Of a DNA stretch of 64,000 nt, positions 11,752 through 21,694 are shown in pieces (the stretch's first letter is position 1; each line of letters opens with the position of its first letter). The stretch is from Gracilariopsis chorda. Taxonomy: Eukaryota; Rhodophyta; Florideophyceae; Gracilariales; Gracilariaceae. The stretch covers positions 62,001 through 126,000 of the forward strand of contig NBIV01000062.1 of the NCBI GenBank assembly GCA_003194525.1, written 5' to 3'. The notes below the pieces were generated by a model. It made no database searches. It was not told the origin of the DNA and saw only the letters and a list, made by a program, of their open reading frames with translations. The position numbers and the translations under genes were made by a program.

Positions 11752-12004
11752 CGTTGCCGCGCGAACGGAGGGCGATAGGAAAGGATAACAAAGAAAGGTC
11801 CGTCGAAGACGGGGAATTCAAACCAGAATCACCGTTCAAAACGGGAAAGATTCAAGGGAGCAGCTAGCTCCGCACAACACTATACTACAATAGCCGGCTA
11901 TGCCAGGAAAGAAGAACCGGAGACTGCGTACGCGCTTTTATCACCCATTTTCGTCTGGGAAACCTCCGCGTCCACGGTCGTTTTCCCGTGTTAGGGGGGG
12001 GATA

Positions 12005-12831
12005 TGTAGTGCAACGCCCTCAGGGAGGGATTCTTGGTACTTGAACGCTTTCCCGATATTATCGGTTGTGCAGTGTGTATATGAACTACGCCCCGCTATG
12101 GTGGATATGGACACGTGGGACACGGTTTTGGGTCAATTGGTGGTTGGCCACAGTAGTGGATGTTGCCACGAAATGTGGAGTATTTTAGTTAATATTATTT
12201 ATTATTTTCACACCAATTTCTGGGAAGCTAGTACTTAGTGCGACGGCGCACTGCCGTCGCACCAGTAAACCTTCCCCAACAAGGGACCCCAACCTGGGGA
12301 ACTGGTTCTATTTGTTGCCGCTTGCGCGCGTACTCTACTTCTCCTTGGAGGGAAACGCCGTAAACCACGGGACATCTAACCCCCTTGCACATCTAAAGAA
12401 GCCCATCCTTGAGAGTATAATTGTTCCAATCATATTGGTGTTTCGCCCTGTATAGGGAGTCTTGTCCACTGGCATTGCCGTATTTGTTCGTCGCTCTCGC
12501 GACTCACTTCGCCCTCTCTTCCTCCTCTTCGCCCTTCCTTTTTCCCCTTTTTAGGGTAGCACCTCCCGCTATCCGCGGCCCTTGTGTGCGCATCCGCTCA
12601 CACACCCCCACTTACGTGGAAACATACCTCTACTGAGGATCACACCCCGCTCACGCGGATACCGATTCTTCGCCTTCACCTCCCTGCGCGAGTCGCGACA
12701 GGTGTCCCTGGTCTTACAAACCGGCTTCGCCGTGACACCTCTGGGAGGGCTCTACCCAACTTGGTTCACCTCGTGAGAGGAAGATCCCGAACGTCTTTCG
12801 GTGCTTTTCCCCTTTGGGGCATTGCAACACA
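12005..12831 (+). repeat. 3' LTR of gypsy copy 2
   Basis: The 827-bp block begins TGTAGTGCAACG after a polypurine tract (11993-12001) and ends in CACA. It is about 99% identical to 2915-3745. The dense hairpins stop at its end, where the flanking transposase fragment begins. Confidence 0.9.
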
Positions 12832-13232
12832 ATTATAGCATTTGGAACAGCCTCAGAACTCAACAACACAAAGAGAACGCTCATTTTATATTCAATGCAG
12901 TCACTCAAATTGCATGGAACCAATCCAAATGTCGGACAAAGTGTAAACATCCAATCACTGGTTCTTGGATACCACAGTGATAAACCAAGTATGTCAACCG
13001 ATTTCATAAAACCACGACCACTTTTTGATTTATTTGCTTTGGTGTACGGCGGCTGAGCAAGCATTTGTGCGCGCATACTTTCAAAATGGGAAAGAAGTTC
13101 GATGAGAAAGTCAAAGTTTTGTATATTGATGCTCACGATGAAGTTAAAATCGCGGCTGCATGATAAAATTTCATACCAATCAGTGTTACAGCTGGTTTGA
13201 TATGCACGCTTAATTCTGTTTCTTGTGTACAT
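12832..13232 (-). pseudogene. PIF/Harbinger-like DDE transposase fragment, cut by the gypsy array
   Basis: The minus-strand frame from ATG 13232 encodes about 133 residues. It contains FDFLIELLSHFESMRAQML followed by DILGLSLWYPRTSDWMFTLCPTFGLVP. The second part has the pattern of the helix-turn-helix region that precedes the DDE domain in PIF/Harbinger-type (DDE_Tnp_4) transposases, in which a GL-x-W ... L-x-x-x-FG-x-x-P order is typical. The frame runs directly into the gypsy 3' LTR at 12831, so the catalytic part must lie beyond the array, left of the window. The assignment rests on pattern memory only. Confidence 0.45.
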
Positions 13233-13823
13233 CAAGGACTTGGAAATTTTTCGACCTGACGTTAGACATTATTCGGAGTCTAGCAGCTTGATTGTGTATG
13301 CTAAGCACCACTGGCACAATAAGAAGACGTTCAAAGATTGTGCAGTTTCTGGACCAATTTGGAGTGAATATTTCGGACGCGGAACGAAGCGAAACCTGTA
13401 TTGTGCAACATGAGCGACAAAATTCTTTGGTTACGGTAATGTTGATGGTCATAGTGAAAGCGAGGTTGATGGAGAGATCGATTGTGACTAGTTAGGTTGC
13501 TGCTTGTATTCATAAAATGGGAGTATCTGTTGTGCAACTTACGTAGAAATCAAGATTTGTCGTTTTGTAATGGGGTCGACTTACCCGCTCCATACTGAGA
13601 AACTATCAGCGAGTGCGGTTCCATTCTATAGGAGCTCATTGGCTATAACTTTGTCATTCTCTCAGAGTGGCTTTTCTTGGAAAGGCCCAGTTACTCAAGA
13701 TAAATGCATTGCTGCAGTCGTTATACACGTTGGGTTAAGCCTACACAAGTCCGAGCAAGACCTACCTGACCATGATGCATCAAGGTCGACGTCGCCATCT
13801 CTAAGCTAAGCGCATCACCAACA
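13233..13823. other. Intergenic, no gene seen
   Basis: Only short unsupported ORFs are present. A minus-strand 80-codon frame ending near 13210 abuts the transposase fragment in another frame and could be its eroded 5' part, but nothing in it is recognisable. Confidence 0.4.
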
Positions 13824-14630
13824 ATGGCTACCCAAAACAGACCAACAAATCTCTCATACGGAGTTTCCCCGTCACAGTTCATCTACATCCACTATCCCAC
13901 CGCCACCAACGTCCCATGTCCACTAGTATTTTTCATACACGGAGGTTTCTGGAAATCACGCTACGGAATCGATCCTCCCACAGCCGCATGCGAGACCATA
14001 GCGCCCGATCTGCAACAGCACGGTTTCATCTGCGCCGAAATTGAGTACCGTCGAAGCGAAGATTCACCCTGGGGATGGCCGCACACCAACCACGACGTTC
14101 TCACCGCCTACAAGACCGTCTTGGACCACGCCTCACATTCAGTCCGCACTTCCAAAGTCATTGTCGTCGGCCACAGTGCAGGGGGAACTCTAGCGCTCTG
14201 GCTCGGAGCGCAACTCGTCAAGGAACATTTTCCCGTGCTCCCGGCCTACATTTATGCCCTCGCTCCCGTGGCTGATTTGCGCATGGCTGTACGTATGCGA
14301 TTAAGCGACGACGGCGATGCCGTGCAAAGATACATGCATGGCACACCGAAGCACATACCTGGAGAATACGACAAGGCATGCCCGACAGCGCTGGCCACAC
14401 ACCTTGCATGCCTCAACATCAGGTTGGTTGCAGGCTCAGCGGATACCGACGTGCCACCTTCTCTGGCCAAACGTCTCTGCAATTGCGTTCGAGATGCTGC
14501 CGTTTTCGAAGACCGGGCACGTGGCTCATTGGTCTTGGATGTGTTCACCAGGGCAGCACATTACGATATGGTCAACGCCGGGTCAGCCGTCTGGACCCAG
14601 TTGCGAGACAGCATGAAAAGAATACCGTAG
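13824..14630 (+). CDS. Alpha/beta-hydrolase, arylformamidase/esterase-like
   Basis: The 268-residue single-exon protein starts at ATG 13824 (context ACAATGG). It has the oxyanion-hole motif HGG (residues 39-41), the nucleophile elbow GHSAGG with Ser118, a likely acid Asp at 207 or 209 (AGSADTD) and a catalytic His246 (AAHYDMVN). HGG-FW followed by GHSAGG is typical of the kynurenine formamidase/BD-FAE branch of serine hydrolases, which hydrolyse small amides or esters; the substrate here is unknown. No signal peptide or membrane segment is visible, so it is probably cytosolic. It converges with the importin gene downstream. Confidence 0.8.
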   Translation: MATQNRPTNLSYGVSPSQFIYIHYPTATNVPCPLVFFIHGGFWKSRYGIDPPTAACETIAPDLQQHGFICAEIEYRRSEDSPWGWPHTNHDVLTAYKTVLDHASHSVRTSKVIVVGHSAGGTLALWLGAQLVKEHFPVLPAYIYALAPVADLRMAVRMRLSDDGDAVQRYMHGTPKHIPGEYDKACPTALATHLACLNIRLVAGSADTDVPPSLAKRLCNCVRDAAVFEDRARGSLVLDVFTRAAHYDMVNAGSAVWTQLRDSMKRIP

Positions 14631-15015
14631 GACTCGGTAACCACCATTGCCCACCGTAAGAGCGACAAACGGACAGTATTCACGGCTCGAAAAGGACACA
14701 TCTCTATGCGGCCTGCAGGACTTCACGACAAGCTTCTCCAGCCAGACACAACCCGGTTTGTCTTTCGGGAGTTGTGTCGGCGTTCACGTAGACTTCTGAC
14801 CTCCCGACTACTCAGCACCACAGCTTCTCCTCCAAGCCTGGCTGTCATTGACAATTCACAGTGATGACTCTAGTACCCAGAACCTACCATAAAGCCAAAC
14901 ACCCAAGCCAAACCAACTATACCAACGTCCAACTCCACACTTGGTTTACGGCACACTGTTCTACACTACATCTTTTTCCTAACGTCCGGAAATCACTCTC
15001 GCTTCTTTTCTCTTT
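14631..15015. other. Spacer between convergent genes
   Basis: This should hold the 3' ends of the hydrolase and importin transcripts. No ORF of interest is seen. Confidence 0.5.
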
Positions 15016-18000
15016 TTATGCGGAGTTCACAACTGCAACCAGCTTCTGACGCTGTTCCTCGGACAGCAAACCAGTCGCCCTGTGGAGCACTTCTGGGTAC
15101 TTGCTTCGCATGCCCTTGATCACTTCGACAGCCATTCGGGTGGCTTCGTCGTCGATCAGGCTTGTACCAAGAATACTTAAAATTACAGATAACACTTGTG
15201 GAAGATACGAGAAGTTGTCTCCGATGAATCGCGTGTCTCCAGCTTGTACAAGTCGGATGAGCGTAGAATGCATCACTTGGGCTTCCGATTCATCGGCCCG
15301 CGCAGGTAGATAGTTAACAATTAACGCGCCATATGAGAAGCCTTTGTCCCCAACAAAATGCGGTTGGAATTCCAAGATCTTCAGCAACGCAGCTACTGCA
15401 TTATCAGTGGCGTTTGCTTCAGCTTCACTGCGAGAATTGGGGTCTCTGATAAGGCGCTCAAGGTTCTGGGGCAGCGCAGGATTAGCAGCGCTCTGGAATA
15501 TGTCTCCACCCATTCGCGCACAGACACCGATACCATAACACGCCGCCTGGCGAACATCGGCGTCTGGGTCCCCGGCATAGGCGCACATCGCCGGTAGCAC
15601 ACCACTAATGACGCTCTGTCCCTCTCTTCCACCATACAGTATCAGATCGTCGAAGACGCACAAAGCGGCTTGTCGTTCATAGGGGGGTCGCATGCCTTGC
15701 AACCGAAGCCAAAATATCTGCATCGTGGAAACCGCCTCAGGTCCTTCACTAAGTTCCTGGGACGCAGTAAACGCCTGGACAAAGCCGTTGCTGCCGTGAA
15801 CCCGGAGGAAAGCGTTAGCAGCAGTCGCGACTCTTGACAGTAGCTCTTCCTCCTTTGCTTCTTCGGCAGCAGCTTCTTCGTTGGCTTCTTCGTCCCATTC
15901 TTCTTGCTTAGCTATTCTCTTTCGTTCTAGATTTCTCGCTTCACTCTCCAGTAAGACAATGCTGATTGTCTTCGCAATCTCCGGCATCATCTCCTGAGGA
16001 ATAGCCGGTGGTCCCACCATGCTTCCAATTTGAGCCAGGGAATCGAGCATGTGCACGAGCACATCGACATCGGGCTCATTTCGGGTAGCCTCGAGAAGCT
16101 CAGGAAGAGCATACTGGATTATACTTATAACTTGAGCCCCAGACGGATCCTTTCCAGATTCCCTCACAGCCCGAATGAGGTCTGGAATACAGTTTGCAGC
16201 CGCAGATCGGCAGTCCTCATGGTAAAAGAACTTAAGCAGAGGAACCATCAGCTCAGTAACCTGTTCAACGTAGTCATAAAACCCAGCTCTCAGCTCTGCA
16301 ATGAAACAAGTGAGCATAGAACAGGCCACAGCCTTGTCCTCGAGGGCGGAGGTTCTGATTCCAACTCTCTTGTCTCCAATTGTAAGAGTTTCGTAGCCCT
16401 CCTCATCCTGTGGGTCTTCGTCCTCCAGAATGCCAAGAATGGTGATATCCGGCTTCTGGTTGGCGGCCTGCAGCAATCTAGGCATAACATGCGGAAGATA
16501 TGGAATGAACGCAGACTTCAGGCACCTGCAAATACGAGCATACGCCTGCATGAGATAAAAGCTCTGCGGGTCATCCGGATCGTCCACATGTGCAGCGACT
16601 GTTTCCACCAACAGTTTCATTACTTCGTCAGCGTCAGGGCCAAACTTCTCGACACCAACACTAAGGCCAACAAGCGAAATGCATTCCATCACCTTGCCAC
16701 GAAGTCTTCGCAGTTCTCTATGTCCCGTAGTGGTGGACAGGACCTGCTTGAGGCGCGGCATAAACCAGTCATAGTACTTGACAAAGTGAGTTTCCGCAGA
16801 ATCGGCAACTGCAGCGATTGCAGTGACAGCCTGTTCCTGCGTGTTAAGATGCGACGAATTAAGCAACGCTTGCAGTTTTCCTAACAGTTGATCGAGGTAA
16901 GGTGCAATAATTTCAGACGTGGCCTCATCACAAAAGTTGATAACAGCGGCAGCAGAGTGACTCTGCACTCGAGGGTTATCCTTATCATCCATGACAGTAA
17001 TGAGGGCTCTAACAATGTCCGCATGGTAGTCCTCCTGAATTCTCGGGCCAAAATCGGTACACATCTGACCAATGCAGTTGATGGCTGCCCAGCGCACACG
17101 AGGGTGCGGATCAAGGAATTTCGCCAGAGCGAGCTGGATAACGGTACCTAACTTTTGCTCAATTTGCTTTTGGCAGCCCTCTCCAATCTGGGACAAAGCC
17201 AGCAGCGCGGCATGGCGGTACACCCAGTTGCTGTTTTGTAAAAACGCAGATATGATAGACTCTGCGACGGGCAGCACAGCCTTGCCTCCAAGGGCAATGG
17301 CCAAACGATCCAAACTCTCTTGTCCACAGTCAAAGTGGGTGTACTCGGAGTTGTCATCCTCATCGTCCAACTCGTACCAGTCAGAATCATCCTCAATTTC
17401 CAGCATCATTTGCAGAGCGACTGGGAAGACGTTCTTGACAAAGGTGCCCATCTTGCGGCACTGGGTTGGGAGCTTCTCTGCAATGGAGACGAGGAACTCA
17501 AGACTAACCTGACGAGGGCCACCTTCCGAGTTGCTGTTGGTGTTCTTGCAGACCTCCAGCATGATGGAGCAGACCTGCGGCAGGTCCTTCTTGTAGAAAC
17601 AAGGCTCACTCTCGACGACCTCAATGAGCATCTCAATTGAGGTCTTAGCGTCGTCCTCACTCCCCGATGTGACCGCCCGCTGGACGGGCTGGAGCATGAG
17701 GGGGATGAGATCGACAAACTCATTACACACAGATTCGTCAAGCACACTAATGAGAGCGGTAGTAGCTCGCAAGGCGGCGACGGAGACGGAGAGTTCAGAA
17801 TCGGCCAATCCAGCCTGAAGAGCAACCTTAAGCGCAGGCAAATGCGGTGTAAAGATACTCTCATCAAGAAATTCAGCCAGCTGTGCGAAAATATACAAGG
17901 CGCTCTCGCGCTCAAACGAATTGCAAGAGCGGGTAAGTTGGAAGAGGGTAGGAAACAACTCTGGCCATTGTGAGGGCGTCTTGTCAATAAGCGGACCAGC

Positions 18001-18363
18001 CAGGACGGAAATTGTGTCACAAAGCTTGCGACGGACGTCGCGAGGGGCGTGTGAACGAATGCCGACGAGAAGTCGGGATTTAACGGCTGTTTTGATGTCG
18101 GGTTCGGCGCGTTCCCAGAGTTCGGAACAAGAACGACGCATGAGCACGGCGGCGGTGGAACGGACTACTGGCTCGACGCCTGGGGTAGAGGCTAGGGATG
18201 ATAGGGCCTCCAGACACAGTCCGGGTTGGGAGGTGGCGTGATTGTACTGTGATTCGGCGGCGTTGCGAGTGGCGTTGTCCGGGTTTTGGAGGCGGAGAAG
18301 GATGTTGGACATCTCCTTGGCGGCCTGAGAAAGGGCCGGCGGAGCGCCGTTTTGGAGCGACAT
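15016..18363 (-). CDS. IPO5: Importin-beta family karyopherin, Kap121/IPO5 type
   Basis: ATG at 18363 gives 1115 residues, close to human IPO5 (about 1,100). The frame stays open upstream to 19038, but without an ATG and with a proline-rich composition, so that part is leader. The protein is a string of HEAT repeats: an N-terminal importin-beta-like region (NILLRLQNPDNATRNAAES), central repeats (ALLALSQIGEG, HPRVRWAAINCIGQM) and an acidic loop (EEWDEEANEEAAAEEAKEEE). Proteins of this class carry ribosomal proteins and histones through nuclear pores and release them on RanGTP. No intron is evident. It is divergent from the glyoxalase-fold gene, and a 19-nt C tract (sense strand) lies about 170 nt before the start codon. 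Confidence 0.9.
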   Translation of the reverse strand: MSLQNGAPPALSQAAKEMSNILLRLQNPDNATRNAAESQYNHATSQPGLCLEALSSLASTPGVEPVVRSTAAVLMRRSCSELWERAEPDIKTAVKSRLLVGIRSHAPRDVRRKLCDTISVLAGPLIDKTPSQWPELFPTLFQLTRSCNSFERESALYIFAQLAEFLDESIFTPHLPALKVALQAGLADSELSVSVAALRATTALISVLDESVCNEFVDLIPLMLQPVQRAVTSGSEDDAKTSIEMLIEVVESEPCFYKKDLPQVCSIMLEVCKNTNSNSEGGPRQVSLEFLVSIAEKLPTQCRKMGTFVKNVFPVALQMMLEIEDDSDWYELDDEDDNSEYTHFDCGQESLDRLAIALGGKAVLPVAESIISAFLQNSNWVYRHAALLALSQIGEGCQKQIEQKLGTVIQLALAKFLDPHPRVRWAAINCIGQMCTDFGPRIQEDYHADIVRALITVMDDKDNPRVQSHSAAAVINFCDEATSEIIAPYLDQLLGKLQALLNSSHLNTQEQAVTAIAAVADSAETHFVKYYDWFMPRLKQVLSTTTGHRELRRLRGKVMECISLVGLSVGVEKFGPDADEVMKLLVETVAAHVDDPDDPQSFYLMQAYARICRCLKSAFIPYLPHVMPRLLQAANQKPDITILGILEDEDPQDEEGYETLTIGDKRVGIRTSALEDKAVACSMLTCFIAELRAGFYDYVEQVTELMVPLLKFFYHEDCRSAAANCIPDLIRAVRESGKDPSGAQVISIIQYALPELLEATRNEPDVDVLVHMLDSLAQIGSMVGPPAIPQEMMPEIAKTISIVLLESEARNLERKRIAKQEEWDEEANEEAAAEEAKEEELLSRVATAANAFLRVHGSNGFVQAFTASQELSEGPEAVSTMQIFWLRLQGMRPPYERQAALCVFDDLILYGGREGQSVISGVLPAMCAYAGDPDADVRQAACYGIGVCARMGGDIFQSAANPALPQNLERLIRDPNSRSEAEANATDNAVAALLKILEFQPHFVGDKGFSYGALIVNYLPARADESEAQVMHSTLIRLVQAGDTRFIGDNFSYLPQVLSVILSILGTSLIDDEATRMAVEVIKGMRSKYPEVLHRATGLLSEEQRQKLVAVVNSA

Positions 18364-18529
18364 TGGACTGTGCTGTGCTGTGGGAGTGTTTGTGGATGTG
18401 TGGTTGCTTTCTTGTGGCGGTGTAAGGGATTGAGGGGGAGGGGAGAGATCAGTGCGGGGCAGGTTGCATACGGGTGGATGAGGTTGCTTTTTGTAGGAGT
18501 ATGAGCGCGTGCAATTGTGGGAGGAAGGA

Positions 18530-18548
18530 GGGGGGGGGGGGGGGGGGG
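18530..18548. repeat. Mononucleotide G19 run
   Basis: An uninterrupted G run on the plus strand, which is a C tract in the leader of the importin gene. Confidence 0.9.
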
Positions 18549-19020
18549 TTGTCGAATGTGATGGGTGAGTTAGTGGAAGAGCAGAATGAAATGGGGCATA
18601 AGAGGAGAGATGTGGGGAAGTGGGCGGGATAGGGTGGAAGAGATTGATTAGATGGAGGGAAGGGAAGTTCGTAGACACGGGAGCGGGTGGTGGAGGGGAG
18701 GGGTTGGAGGGGGTAGAAGGGGGTGGAGAAGGGGGGTGTTGAACGAAGGTAGTGGGGGCGACACACAGTGCGTCGTCGGCGCTTGCCAGCGCGCAGTGGC
18801 GTCGCGGCGCGGCGCGGGCGGGCGCGCGTGTTGGAACCGCGCGCCCGCGGAGCGGCACCAAGCCGTTTGAAACGGCCCACGTGGCAGGTCCATCCAATCG
18901 CTGGCGCGCGTAACCGAAACGGGCGCGCGCTGACAGTACGGAAGTGTAAGCGGCGGATGCGCGGCTGGAGGCACGCCACGTTTGCCAGCTGCGTTTCGGT
19001 TTCCGATACTTTTGGAGGCG

Positions 19021-19027
19021 TATAAAG
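19021..19027 (+). promoter_or_regulatory. Candidate TATA box of the glyoxalase-fold gene
   Basis: TATAAAG lies about 85 bp upstream of ATG 19110 in otherwise GC-rich sequence. Confidence 0.35.
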
Positions 19028-19109
19028 AAATGGGGCACGGCTGCGCGCGTGATCCGCGACTGCTCGCGCTAGTAGTGAGGCGTGCACCACGCGTACGACG
19101 CTTCCCGCC

Positions 19110-19607
19110 ATGTCTGCAGCCTTTCTTGTTCCGCCGCTTGTTCCGCCACGGCGCCGTTTGCGAGCCGCCCGCGCGTCCTCCCCCGCGCGCATGAGCGCCT
19201 CGTCTCCCGATGCCGTCCCCGCGCTGAGCTACGGCCGCATTCAGCATGCCGGCGTTCTGGTGCGCGATACTCAAGTCGCCAAGCGCTTCTACATGGCCGT
19301 CTTTGGAATGGCCGATGATGACCACCTCAGAAACCCCAAGCTGCCTTTCAACGGCGCTTTCCTTCGAGCCGGTGCCTCGCAAATCCACCTCATGGAGCTC
19401 CCCTCCCCGGACCCGCTGGAGGGTCGCCCGGAGCACGGCGGCCGCGACAGGCACGTCGCCGTCACCGTCAACGATCTTCAACCGCTCATAGCCTCTCTGC
19501 AGCGCCACCACCGCCCGTTCACTTTCAGCAAGAGCGGGCGTCGAGCCCTTTTTACTCGAGACCTCGACTCTAATGCTATCGAGTTTATTGAGGACACCTC
19601 TGTGTAG
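19110..19607 (+). CDS. Glyoxalase/VOC-fold protein
   Basis: The 165-residue single-exon protein has one vicinal-oxygen-chelate domain. The likely metal ligands are His46 (IQHAGVLV), Glu96 or His93 (IHLMELP), His115 (RHVAVTV) and Glu158 (AIEFIED). The first ~27 residues are rich in Arg, Ala and Pro without acidic residues, like an organelle transit peptide; Met28 is an alternative start that would give a cytosolic form. VOC proteins include glyoxalase I, epimerases and dioxygenases. This single-domain form resembles the plant and bacterial lactoylglutathione-lyase-like group, but the substrate cannot be told from the sequence. Confidence 0.78.
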   Translation: MSAAFLVPPLVPPRRRLRAARASSPARMSASSPDAVPALSYGRIQHAGVLVRDTQVAKRFYMAVFGMADDDHLRNPKLPFNGAFLRAGASQIHLMELPSPDPLEGRPEHGGRDRHVAVTVNDLQPLIASLQRHHRPFTFSKSGRRALFTRDLDSNAIEFIEDTSV

Positions 19608-20980
19608 CGTCGCACACTGTGCTTGAGTGGTCGCACTGCTGCGCATTCCGTTCACAATGCTTGCTCCGCTTCCAGATGATATCGCCTAGCATGCGACACA
19701 TCGCATGCGCAAGCTCTCACGTCTTCCATGCATCCCTCGCCCACACATCCGCTCTTCCGAAGCGCAAAGTATTCACGCGCGATGCCAGCTGTGCAACGCC
19801 AAACCGCACTGTCCACTACTTGACGTTTGCACTTATGCGAAGCGCAAATCTCAACGTTATCGTCACAGTCAACCGCTGCAGCAAAGCTCAACGCGCATAC
19901 TCGATATTCGCACCACTTGTAGCCACCCTTCGTAACTCGTTCATTTGGCGAGTCAACACATCTCGTCACCTCTTCCGAAACACCACGCTTATAGTCTTGA
20001 GCTCTTGTCGCTGTCATCAGTGCCGTCGTTTCCGTTAGTAGTGTAATCAAAATCATCGTGTTTGACGTCATTGTTTTTTGCTCTGTGTTTGTTTGTTCTT
20101 TTTGCTTCAGCCGGGCGGCCAACGGCTGTTTCTGGCTGCATGTTTGTCAACTTTTTGTAAACTGCCCGGCTTCCTCTCGAATGCAATCTCACCTGCGGGC
20201 GCAGTCTCTCACGTCAAAAAACTTCAATGCAGCCTGCCTTCTTTCGCCTGTCCGTGCTTGTCATCCCCCTCTCACCCGCTGTTGCAAGACATCAAGCTAG
20301 CAAACCTAGCACTGCACACAGGCACAACTCTGCCCTGGCCTGCAGACGCTCTACTACACCAGTGGTAGTGGTCTGCTAGCAGCTGTACCATTGTTACAGC
20401 AACATTTCTACGACGCCCCGTGTTGACATCATTTCATGCATGATGCATTTCAGACCCCACTGATTCAGTGATTGTACTGTACAGTAAACGGTCAGCGATC
20501 TACCCTGTGCGCAGCACCTACGAGAGTTCCACGGTGGTGGAAATGTTTGCTACCATAGGTACTTGTGCGCAGGTTTGCATTGCGCATGCATCACCATGTC
20601 GCGACGCTTCTTTCACGAGGCTAAACTCTCGTGAAGCGCTCAAACTCATCAACTCACGTCGCTTAACAACAAATCGAGCTCGCGAGTTGAAACTGATGAA
20701 CCGCTGTCGTTGGTAAACGGTACCAGCCTAAGTTACCCCTCCCGTCACACATTCTCCCACTTGTCGCGGCAAGTTTGCTACAACAATGAATCCAAACAAA
20801 TAGTGTACGTGTGTATACACGTGGGTATGCTCAGCGCATCCACGTGTCCCCAACTTTGATATGTACGGCTGTACAACGGTTGACCATGGCGAGCATGTTG
20901 GGCTTGCTCGCTAGCTAGAGATACGAGAGCTTCGTAAGATACATACACCTACGCGCACTTTGATCAGCTTGTGTTCCCAA
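19608..20980. other. Intergenic, no supported gene
   Basis: Several frames of 70-156 codons exist on both strands, but none begins with a convincing ATG or shows a recognisable domain. Confidence 0.4.
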
Positions 20981-21694
20981 ATGGACGCCATCAACCCGAA
21001 CAACAGAACAAACGATTTCGTTCAACTCCAAGCAGCTTCAAAAGAAGATGCGCCGCACACGCCACCACCACGCATGCTCGTTCTGGTCGGCATTCCGGGT
21101 ACGTATACAACTGTTTCTATCTTCAAGCACGCGCTTTTTTCGTGCACAGGTCGGCAAACAATCTGACGTGGGTTGCGTAGGATCTGGGAAAAGTACCTTT
21201 GCAAAACAACTGTGCGAACTGGGTTGGGCTCGTATTTCGCAAGATGACCTCGGCACCCGCAGAAAGTGTGAAGTTCTAACGGTGGAGCATTTGTGCACGG
21301 GAACAAATGTGGTAATAGACCGTTGTAACTTTGACAAAGCGCAGCGAAAACGGTGGGTAGGTACGTATTTACCACGCAATGCTAGTGCACGCAAGTGCTG
21401 ACAGGAGAAAAGGAAAAACTGACGTGATTACGGCGGCATGTAGATTATGCGAGCGCGAGGGGCAGTGCATGCGGGGTCATTGTGTTTGCTACTTCTCTGC
21501 AGGATTGTTTACAAAGGGTGAGAAATCGTCGGGGTCATCCTACTTTGGAGGGCGACCAAAGTGTAGGTGTTATCAAACGAGTTGCGGAAAGTTTTGAGTT
21601 TCCAGATCGAACGGAGGGGTTTGCGTTTTGTCGGGTGATCAGAAGTGAAACGGATGCCACGAGGGTGCTATCTGAACTATTATCAGCTCCGTAG
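20981..21694 (+). CDS. P-loop kinase of the polynucleotide-kinase/aprataxin-kinase type, three exons
   Basis: Exons are 20981-21098, 21181-21360 and 21444-21694. The introns of 82 and 83 bp both start GTACGT and end TAG. The product has 182 residues. The first splice junction reconstitutes the Walker A motif (VGIPGSGKST, about residues 36-45). It is followed by ARISQDDLG, the VVIDRCNFDKAQR motif diagnostic for PNK-type kinases, and QRVRNRRGHPTL, which supplies lid arginines. Relatives form the kinase half of PNKP and the N-terminal domain of plant aprataxin-like proteins, which phosphorylate 5' ends of DNA or RNA; here the domain stands alone. All junctions keep the frame, which strongly supports the model. 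Zeta-toxin-like or tRNA-kinase roles are possible alternatives. Confidence 0.8.

Larger units (their letters stand above)
2915..12831 (+). mobile_element. Ty3/gypsy chromovirus, copy 2 (complete length, coding-defective)
   Basis: The 9.9-kb element runs LTR, leader, gag, pol (protease, reverse transcriptase, RNase H, integrase, chromodomain), short 3' region, LTR. The gene order with integrase last identifies Ty3/gypsy, and the chromodomain identifies a chromovirus. Gag carries one and pol three in-frame stop codons, so the copy is non-autonomous. The 3' LTR is followed by ATTAT. A target-site duplication cannot be tested, because the left end of the array lies outside the window. Base composition and local structure are unlike the host genes: short perfect hairpins occur throughout. 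Confidence 0.92.
18364..19109. other. Divergent promoter region, importin and glyoxalase-fold genes
   Basis: The 746-bp GC-rich spacer lies between two divergent start codons. The importin half is C/T-rich on its sense strand and carries the G run at 18530-18548. The other half has a TATA-like element at 19021-19027. Long ORFs here on the minus strand are proline-rich read-through without ATG. Confidence 0.5.

Noticed and set aside
16030-16884. 284-codon plus-strand ORF inside the importin gene
   Set aside because: Antisense shadow of a clear coding sequence; no domain and no ATG start support.
18364-19038. N-terminal extension of the importin (225 codons open upstream of ATG 18363)
   Set aside because: No ATG in the extension, strongly proline-rich, contains the G19 microsatellite; importins start near the chosen methionine.
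18648-19655. 335-codon minus-strand ORF across the divergent promoter and the glyoxalase-fold gene
   Set aside because: Opposite-strand shadow of the VOC gene plus low-complexity promoter sequence.
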